From assembly GCA_035541215.1 (NCBI GenBank), contig DATKNV010000088.1, positions 1 to 64,000 of the forward strand: DNA of 64,000 nucleotides, in the 5' to 3' direction. This document shows, in pieces, positions 41,436 to 49,250 of this stretch. How positions within the stretch are numbered: the first letter of the stretch is position 1; each line of letters begins with the position of its first letter. Made by a program: the position numbers and the translations under genes. The notes below the pieces were generated by a model. The model made no database searches and was not told the origin of the DNA. It was given only the letters and a program-made list of their open reading frames with translations. Source of the stretch: DASZHJ01 sp035541215. GTDB taxonomy: Bacteria; Pseudomonadota; Alphaproteobacteria; ATCC43930; CGMCC-115725.

Positions 41436-41707
41436 GTCTCGGGCTCCCGCTCGCCCATGCGGTAGACCGCGAGGATCTCGTGGCTGACGGTGCTGCGCAG
41501 CACGTTGAACCAGCGCCGGCAGCCCTGCGCATGCACCCAGCGCTCGCGATGCGGGCCCTTGGGATTCCTGCGCATGAAGAGATAATCCGCCCATTCCGCG
41601 TCCGAGATCGCGTCGGGGTCGGGCGGCCGTTGGATGTGCGCCTCGCCGCCGCAGCGGAACTCCGTCTCGTCGCGCGGGCCGCACCAGGGGCAGCGGATCA
41701 GCAGCAT
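41432..41707 (-). CDS. soxD: Sarcosine oxidase subunit delta
   Basis: The 91-residue zinc-binding subunit shows MLLIRCPWCGPRDETEFRCGGEAHI, the Cys set that binds zinc, and WADYLFMRRNPKGPHRERWVHAQGCRRWFNVLRST, the family core. It helps hold the alpha-beta interface of the heterotetramer. It starts 10 bp after soxB and overlaps soxA by 4 bp, the standard soxBDAG order. Confidence 0.95.
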   Translation of the reverse strand: MLLIRCPWCGPRDETEFRCGGEAHIQRPPDPDAISDAEWADYLFMRRNPKGPHRERWVHAQGCRRWFNVLRSTVSHEILAVYRMGEREPET

Positions 41708-41717
41708 AGCATTTTCC

Positions 41718-42968
41718 TCAGTGCGCGACGCCGGCGGCGCCGTGCTCGTCGATGAGCGCGCCAGTGGTGAAGCGGTCGAGCTGGAACGGAGCATTGAGCG
41801 GATGCGGCTCGTCTTTGGCGATCGTGTAGGCGAAGACCCAGCCCGAGCCCGGCGTCGCCTTGAAGCCGCCGGTGCCCCAGCCGCCATTGAGGTAGAGCCC
41901 CTCGACCGGCAACTTGCCGATGATCGGCGAGGCATCGGGGCAGACGTCGACGATGCCGCCCCAGCTCCGCATCATCCGCATGCGCGAGAAGATCGGGAAA
42001 AGCTCCACGAGCGCCGCCATCTGGCCCTCGATCACGTGGAAGGAGCCGCGCTGGGCATAGGAGTTGAACCCGTCGATCCCCGCGCCCAGCACCAGCTCGC
42101 CCTTGTCGGATTGGCTCACATAGACGTGGACCGTGCTGGACATGACGACGCAGTTGAGGACGGGCTTCACGGGCTCGGAGACGAGGGCCTGCAGCGGATG
42201 GCTCTCGATGGGAAGCCGCACGCCCGCCATTCCCGCGAGCACGGAGCTGTGGCCCGCGGCGACGATCGCGATCTTGTCGGCGGCGATGTAGCCGCGGCTC
42301 GTCTCGACGCCGACGGCGCGGCCGCCCTCGCGGCGAATACCCGTGACCTCGCAGTTCTGGATGATGTCGACGCCGCGCGCGTCCGCCGCGCGCGCGAGGC
42401 CCCAGGCGACCGCATCGTGGCGCGCGATACCGCCGCGGCGCTGGAGCGTCGCGCCCAGGATGGGATAGCGCACGTCGGGCGAGGTGTTGAGGACCGGGCA
42501 GAAGGCCTTTACCTGCTCCGGCGTCAGCCACTCCGCGTCGATGCCGTTGAGGCGGTTGGCGTTGGCGCGGCGCACGCCCTCGCGCACCTCGTGGAGCGTG
42601 TGCGCGAGGCTCAGCACGCCCCGCTGGCTCAGCATGAGATTGTAGTTGAGGTCGGCCGAGAGCCCTTCCCAGAGCTTGAGCGAATGCTCGTAGATCGCGG
42701 CGCTCTCGTCCCAGAGGTAGTTCGAGCGGATGACGGTGGTGTTGCGCCCGGTATTGCCGCCTCCGAGCCAACCCTTCTCGAGCACGGCGACGTCGGTGAT
42801 GCCGTGCTCCTTCGCGAGATAATAGGCGGTGGCGAGGCCGTGGGCGCCGCCGCCGACGATCACGACGCTATAGCGCGGCTTGGGATCGGGATGGCGCCAG
42901 AGCGGCGGCCAATCCCGGTGCCGGGAAATTGCGTTGCGCACGAGCGCGAAGATCGAGTAGCGCTTCAT
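41718..42968 (-). CDS. soxB: Sarcosine oxidase subunit beta
   Basis: The 416-residue FAD-binding oxidase subunit has the dinucleotide motif VVIVGGGAHGLATAYYLAKEHGITDVAVLEKGWLGGGNTGRNTTVIRSNYL. The family start MKRYSIFALVRNAIS is intact. GGWGTGGFKATPGSGWVFAYTIA is near the covalent-flavin end, and HPLNAPFQLDRFTTGALIDEHGAAGVAH closes the protein. It carries the sarcosine-oxidising site. First gene of the operon; the 106 bp upstream are shared with the divergent SDR gene and must hold both promoters. Confidence 0.96.
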   Translation of the reverse strand: MKRYSIFALVRNAISRHRDWPPLWRHPDPKPRYSVVIVGGGAHGLATAYYLAKEHGITDVAVLEKGWLGGGNTGRNTTVIRSNYLWDESAAIYEHSLKLWEGLSADLNYNLMLSQRGVLSLAHTLHEVREGVRRANANRLNGIDAEWLTPEQVKAFCPVLNTSPDVRYPILGATLQRRGGIARHDAVAWGLARAADARGVDIIQNCEVTGIRREGGRAVGVETSRGYIAADKIAIVAAGHSSVLAGMAGVRLPIESHPLQALVSEPVKPVLNCVVMSSTVHVYVSQSDKGELVLGAGIDGFNSYAQRGSFHVIEGQMAALVELFPIFSRMRMMRSWGGIVDVCPDASPIIGKLPVEGLYLNGGWGTGGFKATPGSGWVFAYTIAKDEPHPLNAPFQLDRFTTGALIDEHGAAGVAH

Positions 42969-43074
42969 TGGCGGGAGAGAGGAAGGGCGCGAGCGCCTCG
43001 AACCTTAGCCCATGCTTTCGGAGCCGTACACCACGCTTGTTGGGTCGTCTGCCTCACACCAAAGGAGACACGTC

Positions 43075-43767
43075 ATGAGCGAGACCGCATTGATCGTCGG
43101 CACCGGCAGCGGATTGAGCGCGTCGCTCGCTCGCTTGGCCACAAAACAAGGCATGAAGGTGGCGCTTGCGGCGCGCCGGCCCGAGAAGCTCGAGGGTCTC
43201 GCCAGGGAGACCAAGGCGCAGGTCTACAAGTGCGACGCGAGCCGGCGCGAGGACGTGGGGGCGCTCTTCGGCGCGCTCCAAGGCGATCTCGGCGTGCCCG
43301 ACCTCGTGGTCTACAACCCCAGCTATCGCGTGCGCGGTTCGCTGATCGAGCTCGATCCGGTCGAGGTCGAGAAGACGCTGATGGTGACCTGCTACGGCGG
43401 CTTCCTCGTGGGACAAGCGGCGGCGCGGCTCATGCTCGAGCGCGGCCGCGGCTCGATCCAGTTCACGGGCGCCTCCGCGAGCGTCAAGGGCTATGCGGGC
43501 TCCGCACCCTTCGCGATGGGCAAGTTCGGCCTGCGCGGCCTCGCGCAGAGCATGGCGCGCGAGCTTGCGCCCAAGAACATCCACGTCGCGCATTTCGTCA
43601 TCGACGGCGGCATCCGTCAGGTGAACGATGCGCGCGCGGCACAGCGCGGCCCCGACGGCATGCTCGAGCCCGATGCCATCGCTGAGACCTACCTCCACGT
43701 CCACCGCCAGCACCGCAGCGCCTGGACCTGGGAGGTCGAGCTTCGGCCCTGGGTGGAGACGTTCTAG
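43075..43767 (+). CDS. SDR-fold protein with Phe replacing the catalytic Tyr
   Basis: The 230-residue protein has the Rossmann loop ALIVGTGSGLSASLARL and NPSYRVRGSL in place of the NNAG motif. The active-site stretch reads GASASVKGYAGSAPFAMGKFGLRGLAQSMAREL: the lysine (Lys150) is present but position 146 is Phe where SDRs carry Tyr. Classic reductase chemistry is therefore doubtful. GGAGA before ATG 43075 gives a good start; an upstream ATG at 43012 adds non-family residues. It diverges from soxB and converges on the chromate operon with a 4-bp overlap. Confidence 0.85.
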   Translation: MSETALIVGTGSGLSASLARLATKQGMKVALAARRPEKLEGLARETKAQVYKCDASRREDVGALFGALQGDLGVPDLVVYNPSYRVRGSLIELDPVEVEKTLMVTCYGGFLVGQAAARLMLERGRGSIQFTGASASVKGYAGSAPFAMGKFGLRGLAQSMARELAPKNIHVAHFVIDGGIRQVNDARAAQRGPDGMLEPDAIAETYLHVHRQHRSAWTWEVELRPWVETF

Positions 43768-44174
43768 GATTGCTCAGCCGCCGCCAGGCGCGCGACCAGC
43801 TGCTCGACGCGCTCGCGGATCGCTTCGCGTGCCACGGCAAAGCCGTCGCTCACCGCCGAGACGCGCCAGCGCTCAACCGGGCACCTCTCGGGCAGGTAGG
43901 GGCTGAGATCAGGCTCGAACGTAACCGCGGTGTGAGCGGATGCAGCCAATTCACGGCTTAGACGCTGCGGCCGATAGCGGCTTACGTCGGTTCCGTCGCC
44001 ACGCAATCCCGCCACGATGGGCGCGGGCACGGCATCATCGGGCTCGGTCCCGGCGGAAGCCGCGCGAAGCCCGAGGCCGCGCTCGGCCGCCAGCCGATTG
44101 AACAATTCGGCCGCGATGAGGCTCTTCGCCGATCCGTGGAGACAGACAAACAGCACCAGCCCTCGCTCGCTCAT
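43764..44174 (-). CDS. Low-molecular-weight phosphatase/arsenate-reductase-like protein
   Basis: The 136-residue protein has the LMW-PTP/ArsC fold with the P-loop VCLHGSAKSLIAAELFN. The nucleophile Cys11 is there, but the invariant Arg of CX5R is Lys17. The later VTFEPDLSPYLPE stands where the general acid Asp-Pro loop is expected. Activity on phosphate or arsenate is uncertain. It starts 9 bp after chrA and is the last gene of the chromate operon, so a role in oxyanion handling is a fair inference. Confidence 0.78.
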   Translation of the reverse strand: MSERGLVLFVCLHGSAKSLIAAELFNRLAAERGLGLRAASAGTEPDDAVPAPIVAGLRGDGTDVSRYRPQRLSRELAASAHTAVTFEPDLSPYLPERCPVERWRVSAVSDGFAVAREAIRERVEQLVARLAAAEQS

Positions 44175-44183
44175 CGCGCGCTC

Positions 44184-45392
44184 CTATTTCACTAACACCC
44201 AATCCGGCTGCAGCAGCGGGAAGGCCAACAATCCAATGACTGCGGTTGCCGCCATCAACATTGGGTTGCTCACCTTTTTCGTTCCGAAGAGCGCGCCGAG
44301 GCTCGCGAGGCCGACAGCGGCGGTGAGCCAGTCGCCGATCGCGATCTTGCCCAGCAGGATCGAGGCACCAAGGATGGTGCCGATCGCCGCGGCGTAGGCA
44401 CCCCTGACGAACCCCTGCACGTTGGGATTGCGGCGGTGCCGGATCAGGATCGGCGCCACGATGAGCACCAGCATGAACGACGGCAGGAATATCCCGACGG
44501 TCGAGACCGCGGCGCCCGAGAAGCCCGCGACGAGATAGCCGACGAAGGTCGCGGTGATCACGACTGGACCGGGGCTCAGCATGCCGATCGCCACCGCCAC
44601 GAGGAATTGCCGCCCGTCGAGCCAGCCGCTCTCCTGCACCAGCCCTTTCTCCAGGAACGGCACGATCACGAGCCCGCTGCCGAAGGTCAGGCTGCCGGCC
44701 TTGAGGAAGAAGAGCAGCAGCTTCGGCAAGCTCGCGCCGCCTGCCATGGGAACGCTCGCGGCCGATGGCGCGGCGCCGGCGGAGATCGCGAGCGCCGCGG
44801 TCGGGCCGGCCTTGCGAAAGAGCGTGCCGTAATAGAGGACGCCCACCGAGCCCGCACCGATGAAGACGACGGCCACCTCGGTCTGGAACGCCAGGGTGAT
44901 CGCGAATGCTGCGGCGGCGAGCGCCCATTGCAGCCAATCCTCCATGCCGAGCCTCGCAAGGCGCCAGCAGGAATGGAGGATGAGCGCGATCACCGCCGGG
45001 CACACGCCATAAAAGACCGCGTTCATCCAGGAGAGGCTGCCGAATTCGACATAAGCGGCCGCGAACGCGGTGACGATGAGGAAATTCGGGAGAATGAACG
45101 CCCAGCCGCCAGCCCAGGCGCCCCAAAAGCCGCCGCGGAGATAGGAGATGAAGATCCCGACCTGGATCGCGAGCGGGCCCGGTAGCGATTGGCAAACGGC
45201 GATCGCGTCGCGCATCTCGGCCTTGCCTAGCCATTTCTTGCCGTCGACGAGCTCGCGCTCCATCTGTCCCACCAACGCCACCGGCCCACCGAAGCCGAGC
45301 GCGCCGAGCCTGAGGAAATAGAGGACGAGATCGCGGATGGCGCCGGGCTGGCGCGCGACGCGCGCCGGAGTCGCCGTGGTGCTGTCGTTCAC
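44184..45392 (-). CDS. chrA: Chromate transporter ChrA
   Basis: The 402-residue membrane protein is of the CHR family, in the long two-domain form. Domain 1 has LRLGALGFGGPVALVGQMERELVDGKKWL, QSLPGPLAIQVGIFISYLRGGFWGAWAGGWAFILPNF. Domain 2 has FLKAGSLTFGSGLVIVPFLEKGLVQESGWLDGRQFLVAVAIGMLSPGPVVITATFVGYLVAG. Both PGP motifs are intact. ChrA exports chromate across the inner membrane. It overlaps the MFS gene by 4 bp, in one operon with the ChrB-C protein. Confidence 0.95.
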   Translation of the reverse strand: MNDSTTATPARVARQPGAIRDLVLYFLRLGALGFGGPVALVGQMERELVDGKKWLGKAEMRDAIAVCQSLPGPLAIQVGIFISYLRGGFWGAWAGGWAFILPNFLIVTAFAAAYVEFGSLSWMNAVFYGVCPAVIALILHSCWRLARLGMEDWLQWALAAAAFAITLAFQTEVAVVFIGAGSVGVLYYGTLFRKAGPTAALAISAGAAPSAASVPMAGGASLPKLLLFFLKAGSLTFGSGLVIVPFLEKGLVQESGWLDGRQFLVAVAIGMLSPGPVVITATFVGYLVAGFSGAAVSTVGIFLPSFMLVLIVAPILIRHRRNPNVQGFVRGAYAAAIGTILGASILLGKIAIGDWLTAAVGLASLGALFGTKKVSNPMLMAATAVIGLLAFPLLQPDWVLVK

Positions 45393-46630
45393 GAGGGTCT
45401 CCCGCTTGCGTTCGTCTCCTCGGGCGGCCGCACGTGGCGGAACATCGCGAGGAGCAAGAGGTCGTAGATCGCCTTGAGCGCGCCACCGATCACCAGCGGC
45501 CAGCCGAATCCGGAGAGGCCGAGCAGGTAGCCGGAGATCGAGGGACTCACCGCGGCCGCGAGGCTCCGCGGCACCGAAGTCACGCTCGCCGCCGCCACGC
45601 GCTCCCCTGGCGTCACCACCGCCATCACGTAGGAGGTGCGCGTCGGTACGTCCATCTGCGAGAGCGCGCTGCGCACCAGCAATAGCGCCACGGCCGTCCA
45701 GAGATCCGGCGCGAAGGGCATCAGCACCATGCAGAGATTGGACGGGAGATGCGTGAACACCATGGTGTTGATGAGTCCGATGCGGCGCGAGAGCCGCGCC
45801 GCCGCGGGGTAGGAGAATGCCGCGAGCAAGCCGGTCCAGAAGAAGATCGACGCCGCCGTCGAGACCGAGAGACCGAAGCGATCGAAGAACCAGAGCGCCA
45901 GCAGCGACTGCACAAAGAATCCGCCGCCGAAGGCGTCGATGCTGAAAAGGCCGGCGAGAGTGAGGACGATGCGCTTGGACCGGCCGAGCGGCTGCTGCGC
46001 ATCGTGCCGCTCCTGCGCCCGCGGCTGCGGCAGGCGGCGGTAGAGCAGGAAGGTCGCCAAGCCCAGCACGGTATAGACCGCGAACATCGACTGCAGCGAT
46101 TGCACAAGGGTCATGGGCATGAGCGCACGCAGGAGGTCCGGGAGACCCGCCGCGAGCGAGCCCAGCGCCGCCACGAGCGAGCCCACGAGGCCGTAGACTG
46201 CGAACACGTCGGTGCGATGCCGATCCTCGATCGTCTCCGCGAGCAGCGCTTGCTCAAGTGGTAAGAAGACGCTGACATCGCCCGATGACGGATTGAGCGT
46301 GCCTACGAATGCGATCGCCAGGAGCGGCCAATAATCGGTCTCCAGCAGGAATCCCGCCCCGGTGAGGATCATCAGCACCGAAGCCGCAACCAATAGATGC
46401 TGTCGCCCAAAACGGTGCGCGGCAAATCCGACCCAGAGCGTGAGCAAGGCCGAGCCCACGAGCGTCGCCGTCGCGAGGACGCCGACCCGCAAGGGACTGA
46501 ACCCCAGCACCGTCAGGTAGGCAGGCAGCAGCAGGCTCACGAAACCGTCGGCGAAGGCGCGCAAGCCTCGGCCGATCAGCAGAATGCGTGCGGCCGAGGT
46601 CACTCCTTCGGGAAGCAGGCGCCGGTTCAT
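45389..46630 (-). CDS. MFS transporter of the chromate operon
   Basis: The 413-residue protein has about 12 helices. The MFS loop 2-3 motif is GFAAHRFGRQHL and the second-half counterpart is ARLSRRIGLI. SGDVSVFLPLEQALLAETIEDRHRTDVFAVYGLVGSLVAALGSLAAGL is a distinctive acidic segment between helices 3-5. It sits 19 bp after the ChrB-C gene and overlaps chrA by 4 bp. This conserved position suggests a role in resistance to chromate or a related oxyanion; its substrate is not established. Confidence 0.87.
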   Translation of the reverse strand: MNRRLLPEGVTSAARILLIGRGLRAFADGFVSLLLPAYLTVLGFSPLRVGVLATATLVGSALLTLWVGFAAHRFGRQHLLVAASVLMILTGAGFLLETDYWPLLAIAFVGTLNPSSGDVSVFLPLEQALLAETIEDRHRTDVFAVYGLVGSLVAALGSLAAGLPDLLRALMPMTLVQSLQSMFAVYTVLGLATFLLYRRLPQPRAQERHDAQQPLGRSKRIVLTLAGLFSIDAFGGGFFVQSLLALWFFDRFGLSVSTAASIFFWTGLLAAFSYPAAARLSRRIGLINTMVFTHLPSNLCMVLMPFAPDLWTAVALLLVRSALSQMDVPTRTSYVMAVVTPGERVAAASVTSVPRSLAAAVSPSISGYLLGLSGFGWPLVIGGALKAIYDLLLLAMFRHVRPPEETNASGRPS

Positions 46631-46649
46631 CGCGATAGGGATCCGCGAA

Positions 46650-47084
46650 TCACGCGGCTTTCCCGTCCTGCGCCCGGCACCACGCGTAGAGCGCGTCGTA
46701 GAGCACCATGCCGTGGCGGAGCATCTCGTGATCGTCAGAGAAGATCGCCGAAAGACCCTGGGAGACCGCGAGCAGGCCCGGCGACTGCGGCGTCAAGTCC
46801 GGCCGCCCCGTGTCCGCGCCGCGCACGATCTCGGCCAAACGGCCTAGACCGGGCACGACGAGTTTGTGCCGTTGGATGAAAGCATCGAAGCTGCACTTGT
46901 CCGCGTGGTGTCCGTATTCGACGTCCGGCACGTCGAAGGGCGTGGCGCCGAGCTTTTGCGCCGTCGCCATCACCTCGGCTGCCGGCACGTAGAGGATCTC
47001 CGCCTCCTTATCGATGAAGCGCCGGATGAGCCAGGGGCAGGCGATCCGGTCGATCTTAGGCCGCTCGCGCGTAATCCATTTCAT
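46650..47084 (-). CDS. ChrB C-terminal-domain chromate resistance protein
   Basis: The 144-residue stand-alone version of the ChrB C-terminal domain has KIDRIACPWLIRRFIDKEAEILYVP, FDVPDVEYGHHADKCSFDAFIQRHKL and HGMVLYDALYAWCRA. The His, Asp and Cys residues shared with full-length ChrB could bind metal. It starts with a strong AAGGAGG site (47093-47099) and is the first gene of the minus-strand chromate operon. The promoter reads TTGAAT-N17-TATCCT just upstream. Family function in resistance is known genetically; the reaction is unclear. Confidence 0.88.
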   Translation of the reverse strand: MKWITRERPKIDRIACPWLIRRFIDKEAEILYVPAAEVMATAQKLGATPFDVPDVEYGHHADKCSFDAFIQRHKLVVPGLGRLAEIVRGADTGRPDLTPQSPGLLAVSQGLSAIFSDDHEMLRHGMVLYDALYAWCRAQDGKAA

Positions 47085-47114
47085 GACTTTCGCCTCCTTG
47101 TGGGCGCGGCGTGC

Positions 47115-47143
47115 AGGATACGCGGAGAGCGAATTTGATTCAA
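47115..47143 (-). promoter_or_regulatory. Putative promoter of the minus-strand chromate operon
   Basis: On the minus strand, TTGAAT (47143-47138) and TATCCT (47120-47115) are separated by exactly 17 bp. A start near 47108 leaves a leader of about 24 nt that contains the AAGGAGG site. The -35 box overlaps the first copy of the 10-bp direct repeat. Confidence 0.55.
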
Positions 47144-47171
47144 CTGTTGCAATCGCTTAAAAATTTGATAC
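47132..47171. promoter_or_regulatory. Direct repeat, candidate ChrB operator
   Basis: AATTTGATTC (47132-47141) and AATTTGATAC (47162-47171) share nine of ten bases and are 30 bp apart, close to three helical turns, so they face the same side of the DNA. One overlaps the -35 of the minus-strand promoter, the other the -10 of the chrB promoter. ChrB is known as a chromate-responsive regulator; binding here is inferred. Confidence 0.5.
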
Positions 47172-47174
47172 GAT
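47147..47174 (+). promoter_or_regulatory. Putative chrB promoter
   Basis: TTGCAA (47147-47152), 16 bp, then TACGAT (47169-47174). Transcription would begin at or within a base or two of the chrB ATG at 47181. No Shine-Dalgarno sequence is present, so chrB may be translated from a leaderless mRNA. Confidence 0.5.
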
Positions 47175-47180
47175 TCTATC

Positions 47181-48152
47181 ATGAGCTTCCAACCCGCCCT
47201 CGCGGACATCAAGCCGCGCAATTGGCTCCTCCTGATGCACCAGCTCCCACCGGAGCCAGCCTACTTCCGTGTCAAGATCTGGCGGCGGATTCAGGGACTT
47301 GGCGCAGTAGCGTTGAAGAATTCGGTTTACGCCCTGCCCTCCCGCGACGACACCCGAGAGGACTTTCAATGGATATTGCGTGAGATCGCTGCCGGGGGCG
47401 GGGAAGGCACCTTGGTCGAAGCCCGTCTTGTGGACGGCTTCACTGACGAGGAGCTCGAGGCCCTGTTTCAGGCTGCCCGCGACGCCGATTACCAGGAGAT
47501 CGCGGAGGAAGCCCGGACGTTCGCGCGGGACCTCGATCAAGCGAAGGGCCGGGTGGACGCGGACGCAGCCTTACGCCGCTTGCGCCGCCGCATCGCGACC
47601 GTGGCCGCGATCGACTTCTTCGGCGCCACGGGCCGGCTGACGACGGAGGGGTTGATCTCCGCACTCGAGGAGCGGCTCGGAGGCGAGACGCCGGCCGCCG
47701 CGCCCACGCCGCCGCTCGCGGATTTCCGCGGGCGGGTTTGGGTCACGCGCCAAGGTGTTCACGTCGACCGCATCGCCTCGCTCTGGCTCGTGCGCCGCTT
47801 CGTCGATCCCGCTGCGCGCGTCAAATTCGTGCCCCCCAAAGGCTACCGCCCCGAGCCCGGCGAGATTCGGATCGACATGTTCGAGGCAGAGTTCACGCAT
47901 GAGGGCGACCGCTGCACCTTCGAGGTGCTGCTGGATCGTCTCGGCCTCACCAAGCCCGCGCTCACCGCGATCGGCGAGATCGTGCACGACATCGATCTCA
48001 AGGACGCGAAGTTCGAGCGCGAGGAGACCGCGGGCGTCGCCCATCTGATCGCCGGGCTCTGCATGGCCGAGCGCGACGACGAGACGCGGCTCGCCCGCGG
48101 CTTCCAGCTCTTCGATGATCTCCACACCTATTTCCGCCGCAAGCGGAGCTGA
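47181..48152 (+). CDS. chrB: Chromate-responsive regulator ChrB
   Basis: The 323-residue full-length ChrB has an N-terminal domain (1-140) with NWLLLMHQLPPEPAYFRVKIWRRIQGLGAVALKNSVYALPSRDDTREDFQWILREIAAGGGEGTLVEARLVDG. This is the PaaX-like winged-helix half that senses or binds DNA. The C-terminal resistance domain (180-323) shows VHVDRIASLWLVRRFVDPAARVKFVP and DMFEAEFTHEGDRCTFEVLLDRLGL. ChrB regulates chrA in several alphaproteobacteria. ATG 47181 is required because WLLL, the first strand, begins 13 codons later. Confidence 0.92.
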   Translation: MSFQPALADIKPRNWLLLMHQLPPEPAYFRVKIWRRIQGLGAVALKNSVYALPSRDDTREDFQWILREIAAGGGEGTLVEARLVDGFTDEELEALFQAARDADYQEIAEEARTFARDLDQAKGRVDADAALRRLRRRIATVAAIDFFGATGRLTTEGLISALEERLGGETPAAAPTPPLADFRGRVWVTRQGVHVDRIASLWLVRRFVDPAARVKFVPPKGYRPEPGEIRIDMFEAEFTHEGDRCTFEVLLDRLGLTKPALTAIGEIVHDIDLKDAKFEREETAGVAHLIAGLCMAERDDETRLARGFQLFDDLHTYFRRKRS

Positions 48153-48168
48153 AACGGGAGAACGCTCC

Positions 48169-49170
48169 ATGACGAAGCCGGAAGCGGGCCGCGTGCTCGT
48201 GCTGTCCCGCGGCGAGATCGGTCGCCTCATGAGCTTCAGCGACTACGTCGAGGCGGTCGAGGCGGGCTTCAAGGCAGCGGCCGAAGGCCACGCGGTGGCG
48301 CCGCCCGCGCTCAGCCTCAATGTCAAAGATGGCGCCTTCCATGCGAAGGGCGCGGCCTTTCCACTGGGCGATCGCGTCTACGTCGCCATGAAGATCAACG
48401 GCAATTTCGCGGAAAATCGAGCGCGCCGAGGCCTGCCGACCGTGCAAGGCGCGATCTATCTCGCCAATGGCTGCAACGGCATGCCGCTCGCCGTGATGGA
48501 CTCGATCGGGGTTACCATCGAGCGCACAGGCGCGGCGACTGCGGTCGCCGCCCGTCATCTCGCGCGGAGCGATGCCCGCACCGCATTTGTCTGCGGCGCC
48601 GGCGTCCAAGGTCGCGTCCAGCTCCGCGCCGTCGAGCTGGTCTGTCCATTGGAGCGCGCCTTCGTCTTCGACATCGATTCCAAGGCGGCCATTGCGCTTG
48701 CGGAGCGCATGAGCGCGGAGCTGGGGATTCCCGTATCCGCCGCGCCGGATCTCGCCCGCGCTCGCGAGTGCGATGTCGTCGTCACCTGCACCTCGGCGCA
48801 TCGTGCATTTCTCGGCCCGGACCACCTGCGCCCCGGCGCATTCGTTGCCGCAGTAGGCGCCGACAATCACGACAAGCAGGAGATCGATCCCGCCCTTTTC
48901 CCGCGCGCGACGGTGGTGGTGGACAGCCTCGAGCAATGCGCGGAGATCGGCGACCTCCATCATGCGCTGGCGGCCGGCACCTTCACGCGCGAAAGGGTGC
49001 ACGCGAGCCTCGCCGAGATCGTCGCAGGGCAAAAGCCCGGCCGCCGCAGCGCCGAGGAGATCACCCTCTTCGACAGCACGGGCCTCGGCCTTCAGGATGT
49101 GGCAGCGGCGGCGGTGATCTACGAGCGCGCCCTCGCGCGCGGCGCGGGAACGCGCCTCTCGCTCGCTTAG
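48169..49170 (+). CDS. Ornithine cyclodeaminase/mu-crystallin family protein
   Basis: The 333-residue NAD(P)-binding protein has AMKINGNF with the substrate-facing lysine and the Rossmann loop FVCGAGVQGRVQLRAVELV. CDVVVTCTSAHRAFLGPDHLRPGAFVAAVGADNHDKQEIDP and the closing ITLFDSTGLGLQDVAAA helix are conserved. Family members include ornithine cyclodeaminase, alanine dehydrogenase and ketimine reductases; the exact reaction cannot be chosen. It follows chrB by 16 bp on the same strand and could be read from the same transcript. Confidence 0.87.
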   Translation: MTKPEAGRVLVLSRGEIGRLMSFSDYVEAVEAGFKAAAEGHAVAPPALSLNVKDGAFHAKGAAFPLGDRVYVAMKINGNFAENRARRGLPTVQGAIYLANGCNGMPLAVMDSIGVTIERTGAATAVAARHLARSDARTAFVCGAGVQGRVQLRAVELVCPLERAFVFDIDSKAAIALAERMSAELGIPVSAAPDLARARECDVVVTCTSAHRAFLGPDHLRPGAFVAAVGADNHDKQEIDPALFPRATVVVDSLEQCAEIGDLHHALAAGTFTRERVHASLAEIVAGQKPGRRSAEEITLFDSTGLGLQDVAAAAVIYERALARGAGTRLSLA

Positions 49171-49202
49171 GCAGCGACACACCTGGCCTGCTTGTCGCGC
49201 GG

Positions 49203-49219
49203 CTGTCTCTGTGAGACAG
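49203..49219. promoter_or_regulatory. Inverted repeat, candidate operator
   Basis: CTGTCTC-TGT-GAGACAG, a perfect 7-bp dyad with a 3-bp centre, lies 31 bp before the membrane-protein gene that is coupled to a winged-helix regulator. The short loop and lack of a T-run favour a protein-binding site over a terminator. Confidence 0.45.
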
Positions 49220-49250
49220 AGCACTCCGTAAACAGAGCGGAGGTATTCTC

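Noticed and set aside
38601..41465. 954-codon plus-strand frame opposite soxA
   Set aside because: No hydrophobic core or motif, rich in His/Arg/Ala; soxA on the other strand has complete family domains.
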